A stretch of DNA of 64,000 nucleotides from Apoderus coryli (Eukaryota; Arthropoda; Insecta; Coleoptera; Attelabidae). The stretch is taken from assembly GCA_911728435.2 (NCBI GenBank), contig OU452209.1:12692869-12756868 (forward strand), in the 5' to 3' direction. Positions 23,106-35,840 of this stretch are shown piece after piece (the stretch's first letter is position 1; each line of letters starts with the position of its first letter). The position numbers and the translations under genes were made by a program. A model generated the notes under the pieces. That model saw only the letters and a program-made list of their open reading frames with translations, was not told the origin of the DNA and did not search any database.

Positions 23106-23520
23106 TATAGCACCTACCTTAGTCCTTGGCTATCTGCTGTTACCTATCAAAAGCACATCTGGAGCACCATCATACATATTAGCTCAAAAATGTAATAACG
23201 CAACACGGTAGTCGAACAAAAGGTAGATCAAACGGCCCTTTAAATAATGAAAAACGCAAAAACTATTATTGAATTGAAAACTAATGGTTTTACTAATCGT
23301 AATTTATAACAAATTAGTCATATTATAGCACCTAACTTAGTCTTTGGCTATCTGCTTCCTATCAAAAGTAAATTGGAGCACCCTCTTACATATTAGCTCA
23401 AAAATATAATAACGCAAAATAGAGTAGTGGAACAAAAGACAGATAAAACGGCTCTTTAAATAATGGAACACAAAAAAACTATTATTGAACTGAAAACTAA
23501 TGATGAAACTAATGGAAGCA
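23106..23520 (+). repeat. tandem duplication, 218-bp period
   Basis: A unit starting ATAGCACCTA at 23106 repeats at 23324 with clear similarity over most of its length (AGTCxTTGGCTATCTGCT, ACATATTAGCTCAAAAAT, ATTATTGAAxTGAAAACTAA in both). The copies differ by substitutions and small indels, so the duplication is not recent. Noncoding. Confidence 0.75.
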
Positions 23521-24236
23521 AATTGACAACACAACAATTAAAATGCACTCTTCACAAGTATATAACAAATTGCATTCTCTATTATCAACAGCTTTGATGA
23601 GCGAGCCTCACTATATTATTAACTACTGTCTTTTGTTCTACGGTACGACCTGATGCTATTTATATTATATTTTTAGCCCCAATAAGAGCACCATATTCAA
23701 ATAATAGCTTAATAGCTATTGTTTTTTTTTGTATGTAGAGAGAGTATTGTTATAGGGTTATATTGAGTTGCGACAAAAGTTCTTCATAAAAAGCGAAACA
23801 ATATCCACGTCAGTAAAAAAAATTATCATGACGGCGAACACAAAGCCCTAATGTATTACCGGCGCGGCCGTAGGGAAATCTCGTCAAAAGATGGCACAAA
23901 TTATTTTCCAATGAAATTTTGCGTAAATTCCCTTTTAGTTTAATGATTGATTTTGACATAATATAATGTCATGTCATCAATTTAATTGACATAATATACC
24001 GGTTGAGAAGGTCCTATTCAAAGTTTACTTTGGTTTGGAATAAGGAATTTTTTTTCTTAAAATATTTTATACAGAAAACCATGCAGAGGCTTTAGGAAAA
24101 AATATGGAAACGTCGTTGTAGTACATACTGTCTCTTCGAGGAGTAAGTGTTAACTTTAATAAGTGCTCTGATTCCATACAGTATCTAATATAGGTTGGTT
24201 CCAAAGCTTAGATTATATTTATATTCGTAGTATAAC
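23521..24236. other. no gene recognised
   Basis: Nothing supported apart from scattered short matches to the preceding repeat near 23690. Confidence 0.35.
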
Positions 24237-24480
24237 AGATTCAGCCAGTCACATTGATTCTTGCAGATAGCCTAAACTTGAATGTTCGTGCTCGTTTTCG
24301 ATTCCTTGGAACATTAGTTTTCTGGATGATAGTTTCGCGAGTTTTTACTATCAGAGATACACAACTTTGGGAAACACCGAATTTTGCAGCAATATCAATT
24401 TTTTTTGCAGACTTTATCAACGTCCTCAAAAACATTAATTTTCTCAGCTAAACTTAAACACACACGCTTGGACTTCTTAC
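24237..24480 (-). mobile_element. pogo/Tigger-type transposase N-terminus (CENP-B HTH)
   Basis: Minus strand from 24480: KKSKRVCLSLAEKINVFEDV, then after one frameshift in an A-run KKIDIAAKFGVSQSCVSLIV and RETIIQK, ending in a basic NRKRAR segment. This order is the first helix-turn-helix of CENP-B/pogo-type proteins. The second HTH and the DDE domain are absent. It is a 5' fragment of a pogo-like element, or less likely of a CENP-B-derived gene. Confidence 0.65.
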
Positions 24481-24499
24481 TTGATTCTTAAACAACCCA

Positions 24500-25164
24500 A
24501 CCCAACTGAACCTAAATTTGCGATTTATTAGGCCTCGACTATAAAATGGGTTTCTCACAGAAATCTACCTCCTTTATTACCTACCATTTGGCGTTATGAA
24601 CGCGTTAAGAACATTTTCAAAAGACTGCGATATTAAAATATCAACGGGAAACCCGAAAAAGCTAAGATCGCAATAAATGCTAAAAATTTATACATAAAAG
24701 TCCGGTAAAAATTTTATTATAGAGTGCTAATACTTATTTAAGGGTTCACTATAATATGCATGGCTTTTTACTTTAAATTTCATTAAAATATTCTAGGTTT
24801 TGAAAAAATTGCACTGGAAAAAGTTTTTCACTATATAGAGTTTCATTATAAACAGTGTCGACTCTATAGTATCTAAATCAATTAGAGAGTTTTCTTATAG
24901 GAAAATTTGAGTAGAAGACTTAGGTGTAGGATATAATACACAAAGTCTAGTTGAAATTTTACGTAAAACTTACGTATCGATACCAATACCATGTAATTGA
25001 ATATCGATACCGGTCTAGGGTTAATAATAAAACAAATCTTACATAATAAGCTGTATTAAATATTAAAATAGTATTTTTGTACAACTAAAATCGATATTAA
25101 AACAAAATATTTCTCCCAAACATATTTTGTTAGAAAAAACACTTCGGATAATTTACATCTTCAA
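24500..25164. other. no gene recognised
   Basis: AT-rich. Several ATCGATACC-type motifs between 24970 and 25100 are noted without interpretation. Confidence 0.35.
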
Positions 25165-25400
25165 GATATTGTCATACCCGGTATATTGCAATAAAAATAT
25201 TGCATCCGGTCGAAGTAAGTATTTTTCGCTGATTAATAATTTATAACAGTTCATAAAAGTTCATCACTCTAACATCGGTATTGTATCTACTAAATAGACA
25301 AAATTTGCTGATTGACATTTTTTCCACAAAAGCGGTAGGGCGACGCCACGATAAACAATTTGATTGGTCGATATTCGAAAGAGTGGAAAAAAGTAATAAT
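25165..25400 (+). repeat. dispersed repeat R, copy 1
   Basis: Matches 43815-44045 in the same orientation: CCCGGTATATTG, AAAAATATTGCATCCGGTCG, a GATT-AATAATTTATAA-AGTTCAT run and TTGGTCGATATTCG occur in order in both. The left part forms an imperfect hairpin around ACCCGGTATATTGCAAT / ATATTGCATCCGGT. Noncoding. Confidence 0.65.
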
Positions 25401-26668
25401 AATAATCGTCTTTTTTGATTGAAATACATGTGATACAATTTTAAAAAGAAATAAAATAAACAATATTATACAAGGTAATATTACAAAAAAAAAAAAGAAA
25501 AAACAAATGGTATGTCTTCAAACAAAGGGCGAAGTCTACCAATTATAATGCTATTTTTTCCTTAACCCAACAGCTAATAAACATATTTTAATTTTTCTTA
25601 AAGCCTACTTATCTATTATCTAGCTATATTTACACTCTCCAATAACTTTAGGTTTATTAGGGTTATTATAGATTACCCAAACATGGAAAAACAAAGATAA
25701 AGACAAAAAAACAATAATAAAATTAAAAGCACGATAATAATTTAAATTCCTATGATGCATTTTGAACTGCAACCAATTTTTTTTTTTTTTTTCAGCATAA
25801 ACCTAAAAGTAGTAGACAGAAGTAGTTTTAGCGTCGATTCCAAGTTATTACACAGTTTTACAGCAATGTAAGTGAATAATAGCTAACATACTCGTCCACA
25901 TAATGCAAGGATCATACCTGACTATGGAAATCGCTGTCCGGTTGCCTGTCCTGTTCGCTCGCATTGCCTTACACGTCTTGATTTTTGGAGTTGGGGAATA
26001 CAATTTTCACTTTTGCCCGAACAATTTGAAAACCCCTGTAGATATTTATAATTTCGATGTAGTATCTGGTAGGCCCCGGAATTTCTCCCATAAACCAAAA
26101 TTGTAACTCTTCCCTAAGTAGTTACTTTCATCTTTTATCTTGGAAACCCGATATAGTATAGGAAAATAATTTTCTTTCTGCTTTCCGGGCTTAGGTACAG
26201 AAAAAAATATTTCCAATTTGAATTAACAAATAATATTGCTATTATTACCATTTTTTTTTTTCAAAGCCAAATCCATTTGCCATATCGCAAACCAATAACC
26301 AAATAATTATTGTTGTCTATACATGTTATAAAAAAATAACCCGATGCAAAATAACAATTATTATTAATTTATAAACAAATATAGCATCACCATTATTATG
26401 AATAATAATTATAATTCAAACCATTTATATATTAACACACAATCTATTAAACTGAGCATCCATAATTAAATATTTGGAGTTAAAATTTTAATTTTAATAA
26501 TTCAAATATGATTAAATATTAAATTAGATATAATTTGTTGCATTAGATATTAAAAATACCCTGTTAAAAAAATAAACGTCATCCAACTTTCCTATAATAT
26601 TATGGAATCATATCCCAATAAAAATAATTAAGAGAAATTATATATATTTTCCGGTATAACCGGAAGAG
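25401..26668. other. no gene recognised
   Basis: AT-rich with A and T homopolymers. A 67-codon ORF at 25903-26106 has no recognisable domain and I do not call it a gene. Confidence 0.4.
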
Positions 26669-29600
26669 CTAGATTCTTGAAAACATTTTAGCCGAACACA
26701 CTAAACAAAAAAAATAAATAAATATTTCAAATTCTTATATATAGTAGATATTAGTAATAACAATGTATGTATAAAGATACAACCTATATATTAGAATATT
26801 AGAAAGTGGCCATCAGTAAAATATCTAATGCGGCCGTTTATTTGTTTGCTGGAATTTTGTGTTATTGAAGTAAACAAAAATAAATTCGCTTTAATAGAGT
26901 AAAAATAGGCGACTCTAAATTGTTTCCTCTTATTTTTTGCAGCTATTGAAAACGCAGCTCCCGAAAATTCTTAAGTTTTCAAGTTTCCATTTACAGAAAA
27001 TATTATAAAAACAGGTTTGTTGACTTTAGTGACAATTTTCTTCTTAAACGCAATTAAAATTTATTTTCCTTTTATCCGAAAGAAAATAAATTTTAATTTC
27101 AGTCTTAATATTTGAAAAAGGGAAAAACCAAGCAGGTTTCTAGGGAGTCTCCCTTCTCTGGTTTACGTTTAGAGTTTTAATTTGTTTAGTGTGGCACTGA
27201 AAGCATACCGAGTGATTGATTCTCCAAGGTATCAACGATTATTAACAAAAAAAACTTAAAACATAAGATAATTACAAAAATTCAGACAATCTGAAGTGTT
27301 CTAAATGTGAAATGTCCACTTGAATGCAAGTGTCACATTGACAAACTAACGATCTGGTCATTCACTTAAGAACATCCTTGTACCTCTTTGGCTATCCTAG
27401 AAACACCTGTTTTTTCCCAGCCTTCATGGTGCTTTTAATAAAATATCCGCGCTCGCTTTTTCCGTGTTGACGCTAAGCTTTGAATAATTAAATCATCACT
27501 GTAATGGTAAATTATTGATTTCCCGAAGAAGAATTGCGATTTCATTATAAGAAAACATGGTTGGCGTTCGACCCGCTGTCTTTGTTTCGCAGTCATGCTA
27601 GTATAGTGCTTGCGACTCACAGTAAAAAGAAAATTGCTGATTAGAGTAAAATCATGGATGAAACAATATCATTATCAAAGGAAAGCGTATCATAGGAGTA
27701 TTTAATATTGAAAGCTCTAGTTTAGTGTTCGGAAGTTTAAAATTGCAGATCGGTGTACTTTGCATAAAGAGTAAATGAATTCACTATGGAAACCATTAGG
27801 AATTTTAAATATGGAAAGGAAATTTAACTTTGTACCATTATTTTATTTGCTGTAAATTGAAAAAAGTTGCTGATGTCAATCGAATTTGCATAGTAACTTG
27901 TTTGTTGACTGTTACTTTGATGGTATAAGAGTGGCTTAAGTTTATCGGTAATATTTCTTGTCTTAAAATAGAAGCGTATGATTTGACTAGCTGTAAAATC
28001 AAGCCATTCTACTTTCTAAAATACTGGAATAAGACACCACGCCACTGGTATTATTTATAGGTACTAGTTGGGTAATTTTATGGATATTTTCTATTAGTTT
28101 GGGAAATATAATATTTTTGTGAATATTATTTTAAGTAGATTGTTAACAAATGTTCCTAAACTGTCCTTTTAGTCATACAATTTAAGGGTCTGTTTTCTAT
28201 CTATCTTATCGTTTATTGATTTGGGTTATACCAAGAGCAATAAATACGTCTACAAGTCGATACATGAATAACAAAAATATATAATTTTTGTCTCTTTTCT
28301 TTGTTCAACTTTTAGAAACAGATGGACCGTGTTTTCTTGTTCGAAGAATGACATGTTTTAAATATAGAGTGGACTCACTTTTGATCCATCGAAATACCTT
28401 CATGTAAATTATCTGTCGGACTTTTATTATTATATACAGAAGGAGTAGTTGGAAGGTGTCATATCAAATAATATATATAAAGGGCGAATAAAAAAACAAT
28501 GAGTTTTTGTCCAGCCGCTGATTCGGGAGATTGAGAAGTCATTATAAAATCGTATTGTTTCTTACTTCCAACATAAGATACCTAAGTATTACAGTCGACA
28601 TAAAAACGTATTATATTTCTAAGACGTAAACTACTATTCACCCTGTAGCTGTATTTGTATAGGAATATATTTTAAAAATGCTCTTTTCTTATTGGCCATT
28701 TTGTAGTACCTACTTGTCATTTTTATGAAGCAATTTCGGAAAGGCGATAGGACTTTCAGATTAGATTCGTTTTAGCCTTGGTAGAGTCTAGATGTGATTT
28801 CAAATTGTATAACGTTAAATTAAATATTTTAATTTGTTTTTGGACTTAGTAGATTTTTCAATTAAGAATTATTTTTTAGTTTTGTTTTAAAGTACACCAG
28901 TATACAGACTAAGTCCATTTCTTTTTCATTCTGAAATAGTGAATTTTTCTAAAGTTCAAGTTCAGTCAGTTATTTGTTAATTCTTTTAATTGAAGGCCTT
29001 TTTGTTTCCAATCAATTTGTATAAAGATTAAGTTGTTTCTTTTAGTAATTGAAATAAATTCAGTTTTCAATTGTAATTAAAGTTTTTTATGGGAATTATT
29101 ATAATTATTCGCAATTATATTAATTTTCCTATTTTAGGTTGTACATTAATGAATAAGATTTTCTTCTAAATTTTCATTATCGTTTAATTGTTTCATCCTT
29201 TTTTTTATTTATACATATTTATTTCTTTATTGTTATTAATTTTCGTTATTAGTTTTAATTATTAAATTAGTTGTTTTGAGCGCAAACTTTTGCATTTTAT
29301 TTCAAATAAAGTTTTCGTTATGTTGTTGACAGAAGGGTCATTTAATTATTGTTTTCCTTTTAAATACAAAGTGGGTGACCGACAGAGATCCAGAATTATA
29401 AAAGGTGAGTAATTTTACATAACTTTAATACAGATTAATAAAGTTGATATTCTTTGTTTGTTCTTCTTTAATTGAAACCGCTCGTAAAGCTTGAATCGAA
29501 CCCGTAACAATTTGAATAGCATATTGGGATTCATTTGGATTGAGCTATAAAATTAGTATTCTTTTTGAATGTAAATAATACCCGCTAATTCAAAATGGTT

Positions 29601-29733
29601 ACAATACCGGGTGTAGCACCGGGAAAGGTTTCGATCGATTATGGAGAAACTACAACGTGGAGGAAAGGAAAATCTGGTGTAGTATACTTACGTCGACAGG
29701 GCCATTTCGGCTAAAATGATTTCAAGAATCTAG
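26669..29733. repeat. 28-bp inverted pair bounding about 3.07 kb of noncoding DNA
   Basis: 26669-26696 and the complement of 29733-29706 match at 26 of 28 bases, beginning CTAGATTCTTGAAA and ending TTTTAGCCGAA. The similarity stops on both sides. The interval encodes nothing I recognise and contains the first copy of the 28.0/30.1-kb duplication. No target-site duplication is visible, so a transposon is possible but unproven. Confidence 0.5.
28029..29440 (+). repeat. large noncoding direct duplication, copy 1
   Basis: Starts at AAGACACCACGCCACTG and aligns by eye with 30135-31300 through blocks such as CTAGTTGGGT, ATTCACCCTGTAG, AGACTAAGTCCATTTC and GAAGGCCTTTTTGTTTCCAA. It contains about 250 bp (roughly 29130-29395) absent from the other copy. 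No ORF. It could be an LTR-like or other noncoding mobile element, or a local duplication. Confidence 0.7.
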
Positions 29734-29739
29734 TAAGGA

Positions 29740-29764
29740 CAGTGCAACCTCTTTAATCCGATAG
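29740..29764. repeat. possible pogo-like terminal repeat, single end
   Basis: CAGTGCAACCTCTTTAATCC starts just outside the 29733 inverted repeat and resembles the ends of many pogo/Tigger elements (CAGTxxAACCTC). I found no matching inverted end nearby. Confidence 0.3.
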
Positions 29765-30134
29765 CGCTCCAACGCATATTCGTTAGTCCGAACGCTGCGC
29801 TGCCTGCAGAGACTATAGTTTGACGCTGCTGGCTGATATGGCCGATGCCGCCAATGCCGCGATTTAATGCAAACAGCGGTGGTACTGTACTGTTCACTTT
29901 ATTTTAGAGTGCATAATATGTTTAAAAAAATAATAATAATAATAAAAGGAAACACGTAACGTTAAAATTAAAAAAGAGAGGCAATCGTTTAAAAATCAGA
30001 CTAGGGAATTTGCAAAGCTAAAGTTATACTGTTCTATCAGAATTCAAAATATGTCCTACTTCTCTTTATACACAACTAACGGCAGAGTTAACAGCCGTCA
30101 AAAGGGGTGGTCCTGCAAATGTTTTTTTTTTGTA

Positions 30135-31300
30135 ACAAGACACCACGCCACTGATATCATGGACACTAGTTGGGTGGTTTATAGATATTTTCTCTTAGTT
30201 TTATAGTTTTATACCTAACGTGTCTAAAAGTCTAATATTTTTGTAAATATTATACACCATCTGTAAGTAATTAATTTATTATCTCTGGTGCCTTTACCAA
30301 ATGTTCCTAAAAGAATTAATACCTAGAAAATGCCCTTTTTAGTCTCTGCAAAGATAAAGTGGACTAGAAACCGATGGCTATGTTTTCTTGTTCGAAGAAG
30401 GACATGTTTCAGTTATAGGATGGTCAATCTTCACATTCAACATTATCGAGATACTTGCCGATTAAATGTCAGACTATTCTTATAATATATAGATAGGTAG
30501 TTGGGGAGTTAACAAGGCTTCCCATATCAAAGAATATATATTAACGGGCCATTATAATATGGGTTTTCATCCAGTTAGCTTTTCTGAAGATTATAGAGTC
30601 ATTATATAATCGTATTGTTCCTGACTTTACAAACGGTAGTGTCTTCTTGATCTTCTGAAAAATCTCCAACATAAGACATCTGAGTAATCAACAATCATTA
30701 TTACAGCCGACATAAAAATGTATTTTATTTCTTAATATATTCACCCTGTAGTTGTATTTTTATAGGGATATATTTTAAAAATGCCTTTTTCTTATTGGCT
30801 ATGTTCAGGATATAGTACCTACTTCTCATGTTTGTGAAGCGTTTTGAAAACACAATTGGACTGGCGAGATTAGATTCCTTTTAGCTTGAGTTCTGTTCAG
30901 ATGTGATTTCTAATTTTATAAAGTTAACGTAAATATTTTAATTTGTATTTGGACTTGGAATTTTCACAGTTAAGAATTATTTTCTAGTTTTTGTTTTAAA
31001 GTATACCAGTATAAAGACTAAGTCCATTTCATTTTCATTCTGAAGTAGTGAATTTTTATAAAGTTTCTTAATAATAATTGACGTTAAAGTTTCAGTAAGT
31101 TTTTTGTTAATACTTTTTAATTGAAGGCCTTTTTGTTTCCAACTCATTTTTTAATAAAGATTAAAGTATATTTCATTTAGTAATTGAATTATATTCAGTT
31201 TTCAATGATACTTAAAAGTTTCGTATAAGAATTAATATAATTATTCGTAATTATAAAAATAAAAGGTTAGTAAATTTTACATTACTTTAATACAGAATAC
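30135..31300 (+). repeat. large noncoding direct duplication, copy 2
   Basis: Diverged second copy of 28029-29440, separated from it by about 700 bp and lacking about 250 bp of it. The shared segment ends with an 'AAAAGGTxAGTAAxTTTTACAT' type sequence in both. Noncoding. Confidence 0.7.
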
Positions 31301-32489
31301 AGAAAATGTCCATAGTACTAAATATTTTCAGATTTTATTTTTCAACTTTATTACCCTGTATTTCCAATCCAATTTATTCGGCTTATTTTGAGCTCACAAA
31401 TCTGTGGTAAGATTTTGTACAGGCCTTTTAGAGACATCCTGTATAGAATTGTATTTCATTATTACTTATTTTGAACGTAAACAAGCTAAGTTAAAATTTG
31501 GGCCTCTAATTGCGGGACACCCTGTATATTTAGTATTAATTATTAGCCAGAAAATACACAATGCATTTTATAGTGTTGCATTTTATTACTGCGACTACAA
31601 AACCGATTTATTTGAAAAGGTAATGAATCGGTCGAATGCGACTTGCAGCGCTGTCTAAATGAAAAATACCGCTTTACATTTCTTTTCCACCGTGTTCCAG
31701 ATATCTAAACAGCTTTCAAGATTGGTCTAGCTGGGAATACCGCTTTAAATAAACGTCTCGTATGCATCAATCTTGTCAAAAACGGCCATTTTTCCAAGCA
31801 TAAATCGGCGCCACAGTTTCACATACTTGCAAGGGTGAAACGAAAACTTTGCACGTACCGACTGGGTGTTTAAATTTAAAAATGGATGTAACGTCGTTTA
31901 TAAATAAATATCGTGTAACGTTTTTCCTAGATAGATTGCAGCTTTCAAGTTTCGGTCTAGATACAGAGTTGGAGTTAGGCTAAAGTTGTGCTTTTATGAA
32001 TTTGTGTGAAATACTGATTCTTAGATCACTTTTCCCGTAGAACTCAGATACTCCTTCGAAATTAGTATACAGTGTCAGGTCAAAACGATATCGAACCCTA
32101 CTTTATTTTATTTAATGGAACACCCTGTATATTTATAGACTATAAAACTTGTCTTTTTTTTTTACTTTTTCAAAAATATATAATAGTATGCTCTTTTTCT
32201 CAGAAAAACGGAAATAAATGACAATTTTTTAAAATTAAAGGCATAATTTAATAGTATGACAATAATAAACAATTTACATATTGCTAACGAAGAATTGGGT
32301 ACCTTTTTTTTAAAAAACAGTAAATTGGTATCAACAGTTTTGTAGCAAAAAGTAACAATATAACCAACACAAAAAAAAATATTTTTTTAAGGGGATATTG
32401 AAATTATTGACGACCATTTTCCCTAATGCAAGGAAGATTGGTACATTTTTGTAATTCTTTGGATACCGTTAAAAAGAACCATTTCTCTC
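31301..32489. other. fragments with Tc1/mariner-like ends, no gene
   Basis: Several same-oriented CACCCTGTATA motifs (about 31520 and 32113) look like ends of Tc1/mariner-related elements. They do not pair as inverted repeats here, so only truncated element ends can be inferred. No coding frame. Confidence 0.4.
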
Positions 32490-33170
32490 ATGCACAGATT
32501 TCGAAAGGCTAAATGAATTGCTTCTCGAAGTTCTGCTATGCCGTAATATCGTGCTTTATATTATACTTCATTTAGTATATAGCCCTATAAAAAAATCGTG
32601 GAGGCCATCTGACAGATTCGTTGGTACCTATCCATCTTTGAGGAAAGTTATGATGAAGAAATTCTCTTAAGAGCTAGAGTTATGATTTGAGGCACCATCT
32701 TACTGTAGGTATGCAGCATTATATTGAGCTAATGGAATATCTTCGAGCAGTTCTGGAATAAGTTCCTCAAGGATTACTAGGTATCTAGACCTCCTTTAAA
32801 AATCCGATAAACTATATGTCTGCCCAAAATAAAACATGACACCCCAACTCCAAAGCATCCTTTTTGTGCCCTCTCAAACATTAAATATTGGTGACTTTCA
32901 CCCAGTTCTTGGTAATTTGACGACCAAAAATGCCTGCACTTGAAAAAAGCATTCGACTGACCAGATGACAAGGCTGCTAAATAAATTGTTAGCATCGATT
33001 TGTTGCAAATACCACTGGCAAAACAGTGCTCGGGGCTCGACATCGCCAGGATGCAACTATATTAAATTCGTGTGGATCATGCTTATATTACTTCAAGATT
33101 TTAGGACCATCAGTTTTTGGCACACCATTTTCCTTCACAATTTTTCTACATCTTTTTGGACGCGGGTGAA
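32490..33170 (-). mobile_element. Tc1/mariner-type transposase relic
   Basis: Minus strand: LFCQWYLQQIDANNLFSSLV, a degraded first-Asp block (IWSVECFFQVQAF), FERAQKGCFGVGVSCFILGR, ILEELIPELLEDIPLAQYNA, DGASNHNS (second Asp in place of HDGAPAH), then FPQRWIGTNESVRWPPR before the third Asp, which is lost. A GGTGTCCCG-type end lies at about 33400-33411 and may be the 5' terminal repeat. Stops and frameshifts are frequent. Confidence 0.75.
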
Positions 33171-33499
33171 CAAATGATTCTCTACGAAATTTGCTTTTAG
33201 ACAAGCAAATATCTCAAAAAACGGTTGCTTTGTTTTTCGATACCAAATAAACACAAACTTATAATGATAATAGAGATTTTTATAGCCATAATAGTTTACT
33301 TACCTTTGGAAATATAATTCCGAAGCTTCTTTAGAACTTTAATTATACTTTGTATAATATATTATCGGCAGATTTTATTTTTAGTTTTACGAAAAAGGTG
33401 CCAAAACGGGACACCCCGTACACAATATACTATTATTCAAGAACAGGGAAGTTTAATGAAAATAACTCCAAATCAAATAGGGTGGTTCATTCACCAACT

Positions 33500-34780
33500 A
33501 ACAATAAGGTAAGGTCACACCTATCTTGAAGAAAGGCAGTCCCATGAGACAAGTAATTCTAGACAGATTTCTATTATCCCTATTACAAGCATAGTAATTG
33601 AAGTGCTTTTAAAAAACAACTGAATCAAATTTGAGAAAAATAATTCCATTTCCCAATATGCTTTCAGTTGTGGAAAGTTCACGACGAAGGGTTGTGGAGG
33701 ACATAGTTACATGTCTTGAAGAAGGTTCCTGATGCGCATTGTGACTCTGTGATCTGACAAAGGCTTTTGACTGCGTCTCTCACACCATACTCTTGGATAA
33801 ACTCAGGCACTATGTTGTTAGGGGTGTTCCTTTATATCTTATTGAAAGCAATTAAAAAAAAACCGACAGGAAAGGGTTTGTTTTCAGGATTGCACTTCAG
33901 GCGTAAGGGTAATCTCCCATGGATTGCCACAGCGGTCGATTTTCTATGACCACTTCTGTTTATCGTTTACATTAATGATTTATGTAATTATATGAAACCT
34001 GTTAAATTGATTCTATTTGTAGATCATCAAGGAAGGGTAAATCAGTAACTCTTCTTGGTGTGGTGATTGAGGATTGTCTGTTCTCATTGACTTTGAATAT
34101 TTGACGATGTGTTTTATAGTCATTTAAATTATGCTGTCATTCTATGGGGAAATAGCCCCCATTCTTTCAAAAATTTTAAATTGCAAAAGAAAGTTATCAG
34201 GATCTTGGCTGGTGTAAGCTATCGAGAAAACTACCGTCCTCTTTTTATTCGCTTCGGTGGTCTGCCTGCCTTGTGTGTACATCTTGGCAACCCTAACGGA
34301 GATTCATTCTAATGTGAATAATATTGAAAGGACCTCGGATTCTCGCAGCTACAATACCCCAAATAGGAACGATTTAAGGCCGTCCTATTATAGATTACCA
34401 AGTCAATAAAAAATACAGTTAATTTACATTTATATAACTTGTTGCCTGCACAAGCCAGGGCGTTGCGTGGCAGATCTTTTAAATTTACAGTCTCACCGTC
34501 TTTGCAAAGATACTGATAATAGATGAATATATAATAATAATTTTTATTGATTGAAGTAAGTGTACAATACCCTAAAACCACCTTTTACCTAATGGATGCT
34601 TAGCGGATCCGGACTTCTGTGTCCATGTTATGTAGTGTTTGTTCTTTAATATATATTTGCTATAATTTTTATTTATCTCATGTGTTTCTATATGACGAAG
34701 TGTACTTATCTTTTGACGCAGCTTTATAGGAAAATGTAAATCATTCTAAGGCTAAACAAATAAATAATAATAAAATCGAA
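33500..34780 (+). mobile_element. jockey-like LINE, RT to 3' tail, heavily decayed
   Basis: Plus strand: YRQISIIP (about 33565), FSCGKx[14 protein letters not shown] in pieces (33750-33780), a HGLPQRSI block in place of GVPQGS (33920), and an intact 67-codon stretch 34109-34312 with YSHLNYAVILWGNSPHSFKN and LQKKVIRILAGVSYRENYRP (RT C-terminal region). The C-terminus (LLPAQARALRGRSFKFTVS) follows at about 34440-34500, and an AATAATAAAA tail at about 34765. The YADD is deleted. Confidence 0.75.
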
Positions 34781-35493
34781 TAAACTTTTGCTTAGTTTTC
34801 CCAACACTTCTAATGTGCCATTACCCTTCATCTATCTAATAGTAACATTGACATTATCCTAAATAGAGTAATCCTAGCATTATTTATTCAACATTCGTTC
34901 TCGTTGAAAATACTGGAGAAAAACCATCGTTCATGAGGTAAACTTTCTCGCGAATGCGATGGGAATATTGATTTCGGGCTTGGATATACATAACATAAAT
35001 TGTATAATTCACAAAACTTATAAATGGCAATAGATATGTCTTATCTAGCGAACAGTCCGGTGAAATTGCAATTTATGAAGGTAGAACGTAAAAAGGGATA
35101 TAAAGTTTTTTTTTTAACCTTAGGATAATCCCGGCTATAAATTTTATTGGACTGACTAAAAGTAAAGTGAATTGGATACAATTTTTCGTTTTCGATCGAA
35201 CATACAGTTGCAAGTCTTGATAAAATAGTTATAGTCTAGGCAATAATGAGGTTGCTTATACCTAAATCCGATTGATGAAGGTTGCCTCTGGTGATTGCGA
35301 GTTCCCACCATCGAGGAGTGTATTAATCTTTGATATACAGGGTGTCCGATGGTGACGACCTATTAGAATATGTAAAAATATTGTATGTGGTTTTTGAAAC
35401 TAATTTTTGATATACCTACCTAAGTGAGGTTAATAATTATTTAAATTTTTTATGAAATAGTCCATAACCACGAGGAGTATATATATTATGATA
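34781..35493. other. no gene recognised
   Basis: AT-rich. A TATACAGGGTGTCC motif at 35335-35348 is a Tc1/mariner-like end without a visible partner. Confidence 0.4.
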
Positions 35494-35577
35494 TGGAATA
35501 AAAATACGTCAACTCTACAAAACTCTACAAAATCTAATCTAGATAAGATTTTGTTGAGTTGACGTTTTTTTATTCCA
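35494..35577. repeat. 84-bp hairpin
   Basis: TGGAATAAAAATACGTCAAC... at 35494 is inverted at ...GTTGACGTTTTTTTATTCCA ending 35577, with a short centre near AATCTAATCTAGAT. The left arm has a small internal duplication of AACTCTACAA. Confidence 0.7.
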
Positions 35578-35840
35578 AATTATTTTAAATATCATAGAAA
35601 ATCTTAGATTATGATATGTAGTACACCTGAAAATATGAGTATCATTAGAATCTTAATGATAACAATTAAAATGAACTTATTTTGGTGTGTTAGAGAAGAA
35701 TTTGAATATTATTTTAAACCAAATCGATGAACAAGTGCGTATTTTAAATGAGGAAATTTTTAAAAGAGTAAATGGAACACATATTATGTCAAAGATTCGA
35801 TTTTATTGAGTGTACAATTCTTAAGAGCATTGCATCCTTT

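Noticed and set aside
29480..29500. GAATCGAACCCG-like text suggesting a tRNA T arm on the minus strand
   Set aside because: The flanking bases do not pair into a T stem and no acceptor, D or anticodon arm is found.
31517..32125. Two CACCCTGTATA motifs as a possible TIR pair
   Set aside because: Both are in the same orientation, so they cannot be the two ends of one inverted-repeat element.
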